A stretch of DNA of 64,000 nucleotides, from the NCBI GenBank assembly GCA_002418285.1, contig DIDT01000005.1:1-64000 (forward strand), read 5' to 3'. A program made the translations under genes and the position numbers. The notes beneath the pieces were generated by a model. The model had not been told where the DNA came from. It did no database searches and saw only the letters and a program-made list of their open reading frames with translations. Source of the stretch: Phycisphaerales bacterium UBA5793 (GTDB lineage Bacteria > Planctomycetota > Phycisphaerae > Phycisphaerales > UBA5793). Every line of letters starts with the position of its first letter. The stretch's first letter is position 1. Positions 62,606-64,000 of this stretch are shown here, one piece after another.

Positions 62606-63427
62606 ATGCCGATCTTGAAACCTGCCACCATCGCCTTTGCTCTCAGTGTGAGCGTGCTACTTGCCCCGTCCGCACTTGCACAAGGGGGCGGCGGAGGCCG
62701 TGGAGGCGACGGGCCCCCTCCGGGCGACCGGCCAGCGTTTGATCCCGCCCAGATCGTCGATCGAATGATGGAAAACGACGCCAACGGCGATGGAAAACTG
62801 TCGCCTGACGAAGTTCCCGGCCGTTTCGCCGAGCAGATGTTTCCCGTCGCCGATGCCGACAAAGACGGCTTCCTCACCCGCGAAGAACTGACCACTTACT
62901 TCGCCAACCGGCCGCGCGGCGGTGGATTTGGTCAACCGCAGCCACCCGCCGGCGCCGGCGGTCCGGAAGCGACGTTCGACGGCCATATGCGACAGGCCGG
63001 CCAGGCGCTCCGCGCGATGCGCCGGTCGCCGTTCACGGCCGAATCCCAGGCCGATGACCTCATTCGCATCGGCGTGATTGAAGCCTCACTCGTCGGCGCC
63101 AAGGCTCGGATCGATCCCGAGCGGATGGCCCCTCAGGCCAAGGCAAAGTACGGCAACAACACAGCCCTGTACATGCATGACATGCGCCTTTCGGTTCTCA
63201 AGGCTATCAAGGCTTCGATCGCCCTGGAAGAAGCCATACTCATGAGCGATACTGCCGGCTCCAAGGCCGCACTTGAGAAATTGCTCGCGGCTCAGAAAGA
63301 GGGACATGACCAGTTCCAGGAGGAAGAGGAAGAAGGCGGCCCGCGACGCGGCAATCCCCCCGCAGGTCGTGGCAATCGTGGGGGTGGCGGTGGTGCTGGT
63401 GGCGGTGGCGGTGGAAACGGCGGCTGA
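62606..63427 (+). CDS. Secreted EF-hand protein
   Basis: 273 residues with a Sec signal peptide (ending PSALAQ). A Gly-rich linker precedes EF-hand loops DANGDGKLSPDE and DADKDGFLTREE (about residues 54-95). Helices follow, then an acidic (QEEEEEGGP) and Gly-rich C-terminus. It probably binds calcium outside the cytoplasm; its partner is unknown. Confidence 0.75.
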   Translation: MPILKPATIAFALSVSVLLAPSALAQGGGGGRGGDGPPPGDRPAFDPAQIVDRMMENDANGDGKLSPDEVPGRFAEQMFPVADADKDGFLTREELTTYFANRPRGGGFGQPQPPAGAGGPEATFDGHMRQAGQALRAMRRSPFTAESQADDLIRIGVIEASLVGAKARIDPERMAPQAKAKYGNNTALYMHDMRLSVLKAIKASIALEEAILMSDTAGSKAALEKLLAAQKEGHDQFQEEEEEGGPRRGNPPAGRGNRGGGGGAGGGGGGNGG

Positions 63428-63464
63428 TTTGCGCTGACCTACCGCTTCAGAATTCGACAGATCG

Positions 63465-63496
63465 CAACGCGGCTCCGTTTATCCGGGGCCGCGTTG
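63465..63496. terminator. Bidirectional terminator between convergent genes
   Basis: CAACGCGGCTCCG / CGGGGCCGCGTTG form a stem of about 13 bp with one G-T pair and loop TTTATC, lying between convergent genes. Confidence 0.65.
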
Positions 63497-63554
63497 CCGT
63501 TTGACGCTCTTGTCTGCGCGGCACGTGAACGCACATCCTCGAGGTAACGGTCAT

Positions 63555-64000
63555 TCAACCGCCTTCTCCCATCCCATCGATAAATGCGTTGGCTTCGGCA
63601 ATTGCCGCCGTCATCTCCGCGATGAGCGCGGCAACATCATCTTCGATTCCCGCGACCTCACCCTGCAGCGAAGCAATCGCCTGTGCATTGAGATTATGCT
63701 TGAGAAACAGCACCTGGTCGTTGAACGCCACGAGCACCGGCTCCATCTTGGCCTCGGCCCGCTTCATGGCTCGCATCAGCTGGTCGTAGCGGCTGCGCGT
63801 CAGATCAAGCGTCTCTTCGCTGCGACGACGCAAATCAGCGCTCGAGTACTGATCCAGTTCATCCTCCCACTCTGCAAAGAGTGCATCTCCCACGCTCTCG
63901 ATCGCTGCGATGCGATCGCGGACATCTTCTGCCTTACCGTCGCAGCGCTTCAGTTGGGCATTGAGTTCATCGTACTTGGTGCGCAGATCGCTGCCGGGCA
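63555..64000 (-). CDS. DUF2959 protein, 5' end beyond the window
   Basis: Open through the window edge; about 148 residues are visible. ALFAEWEDELDQYSSADLRRRSEETL, RAEAKMEPVLVAFNDQVLFLKHNLNAQAIASLQ and the helical ends match DUF2959. Upstream codons (DLRTKYDELN) continue the family pattern. The visible part is almost wholly helical and coiled-coil-like. The function of DUF2959 is unknown. Confidence 0.8.
   Translation of the reverse strand, partial: PGSDLRTKYDELNAQLKRCDGKAEDVRDRIAAIESVGDALFAEWEDELDQYSSADLRRRSEETLDLTRSRYDQLMRAMKRAEAKMEPVLVAFNDQVLFLKHNLNAQAIASLQGEVAGIEDDVAALIAEMTAAIAEANAFIDGMGEGG

Overview
This GC-rich window looks like a chromosome of a Planctomycetes/PVC bacterium, probably near the Phycisphaerae. 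Three features suggest this: membrane Ser/Thr kinases fused to TPR arrays, TIGR02999-type ECF sigma factors encoded beside those kinases, and secreted WD40, EF-hand and DUF2961/GH172 proteins. The taxonomic call is an inference; no rRNA or tRNA gene was seen.

Host left flank (1-20.9 kb): a sulfotransferase, a secreted metzincin-like protease, a secreted protein of unknown function, an alpha/beta-hydrolase peptidase, then a signalling cluster (kinase 1, ECF sigma, kinase 2, small secreted protein). After it come an MFS transporter, a GH172 enzyme, an ATP-grasp ligase and a leftward operon of a TetR regulator, a lipoprotein and a WD40 protein. A palindromic operator lies just upstream of the TetR gene.

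Prophage (about 20.96-55.85 kb): a nearly complete Mu-like transposable siphophage with a divergent, BcepMu-like layout. Head and tail genes (41.2 down to 21.1 kb) read leftward: Mu gp27/gp28-like terminase, portal, Mu F-like protein, decoration protein, scaffold, SU10/DUF5309-type capsid, connectors, tail tube, tape measure and tail tip. A CI-like repressor (43.2-43.9 kb) faces a rightward early operon (44.0-55.6 kb). That operon encodes a MuA-type DDE transposase, a MuB-type ATPase and accessory genes: a Tad1-like nucleotide-sponge candidate, HARE-HTH and DUF6900 proteins, an ASCH protein, a possible UDG-fold protein and a D12 adenine methyltransferase. Repeats built on CGAAATGTCG lie at both ends in inverted orientation and probably bind the transposase.

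Host right flank (55.98-64 kb): a second, leftward copy of the sigma / kinase-TPR / small-secreted-protein cassette, then ChaB, an NAD-malic enzyme, an EF-hand secreted protein and a partial DUF2959 gene.

The most interesting points are the duplicated sigma-kinase-secreted protein cassette, whose leader upstream of the secreted-protein gene is also conserved; the Tad1-like gene just before the transposase; and the paired end repeats of the prophage.
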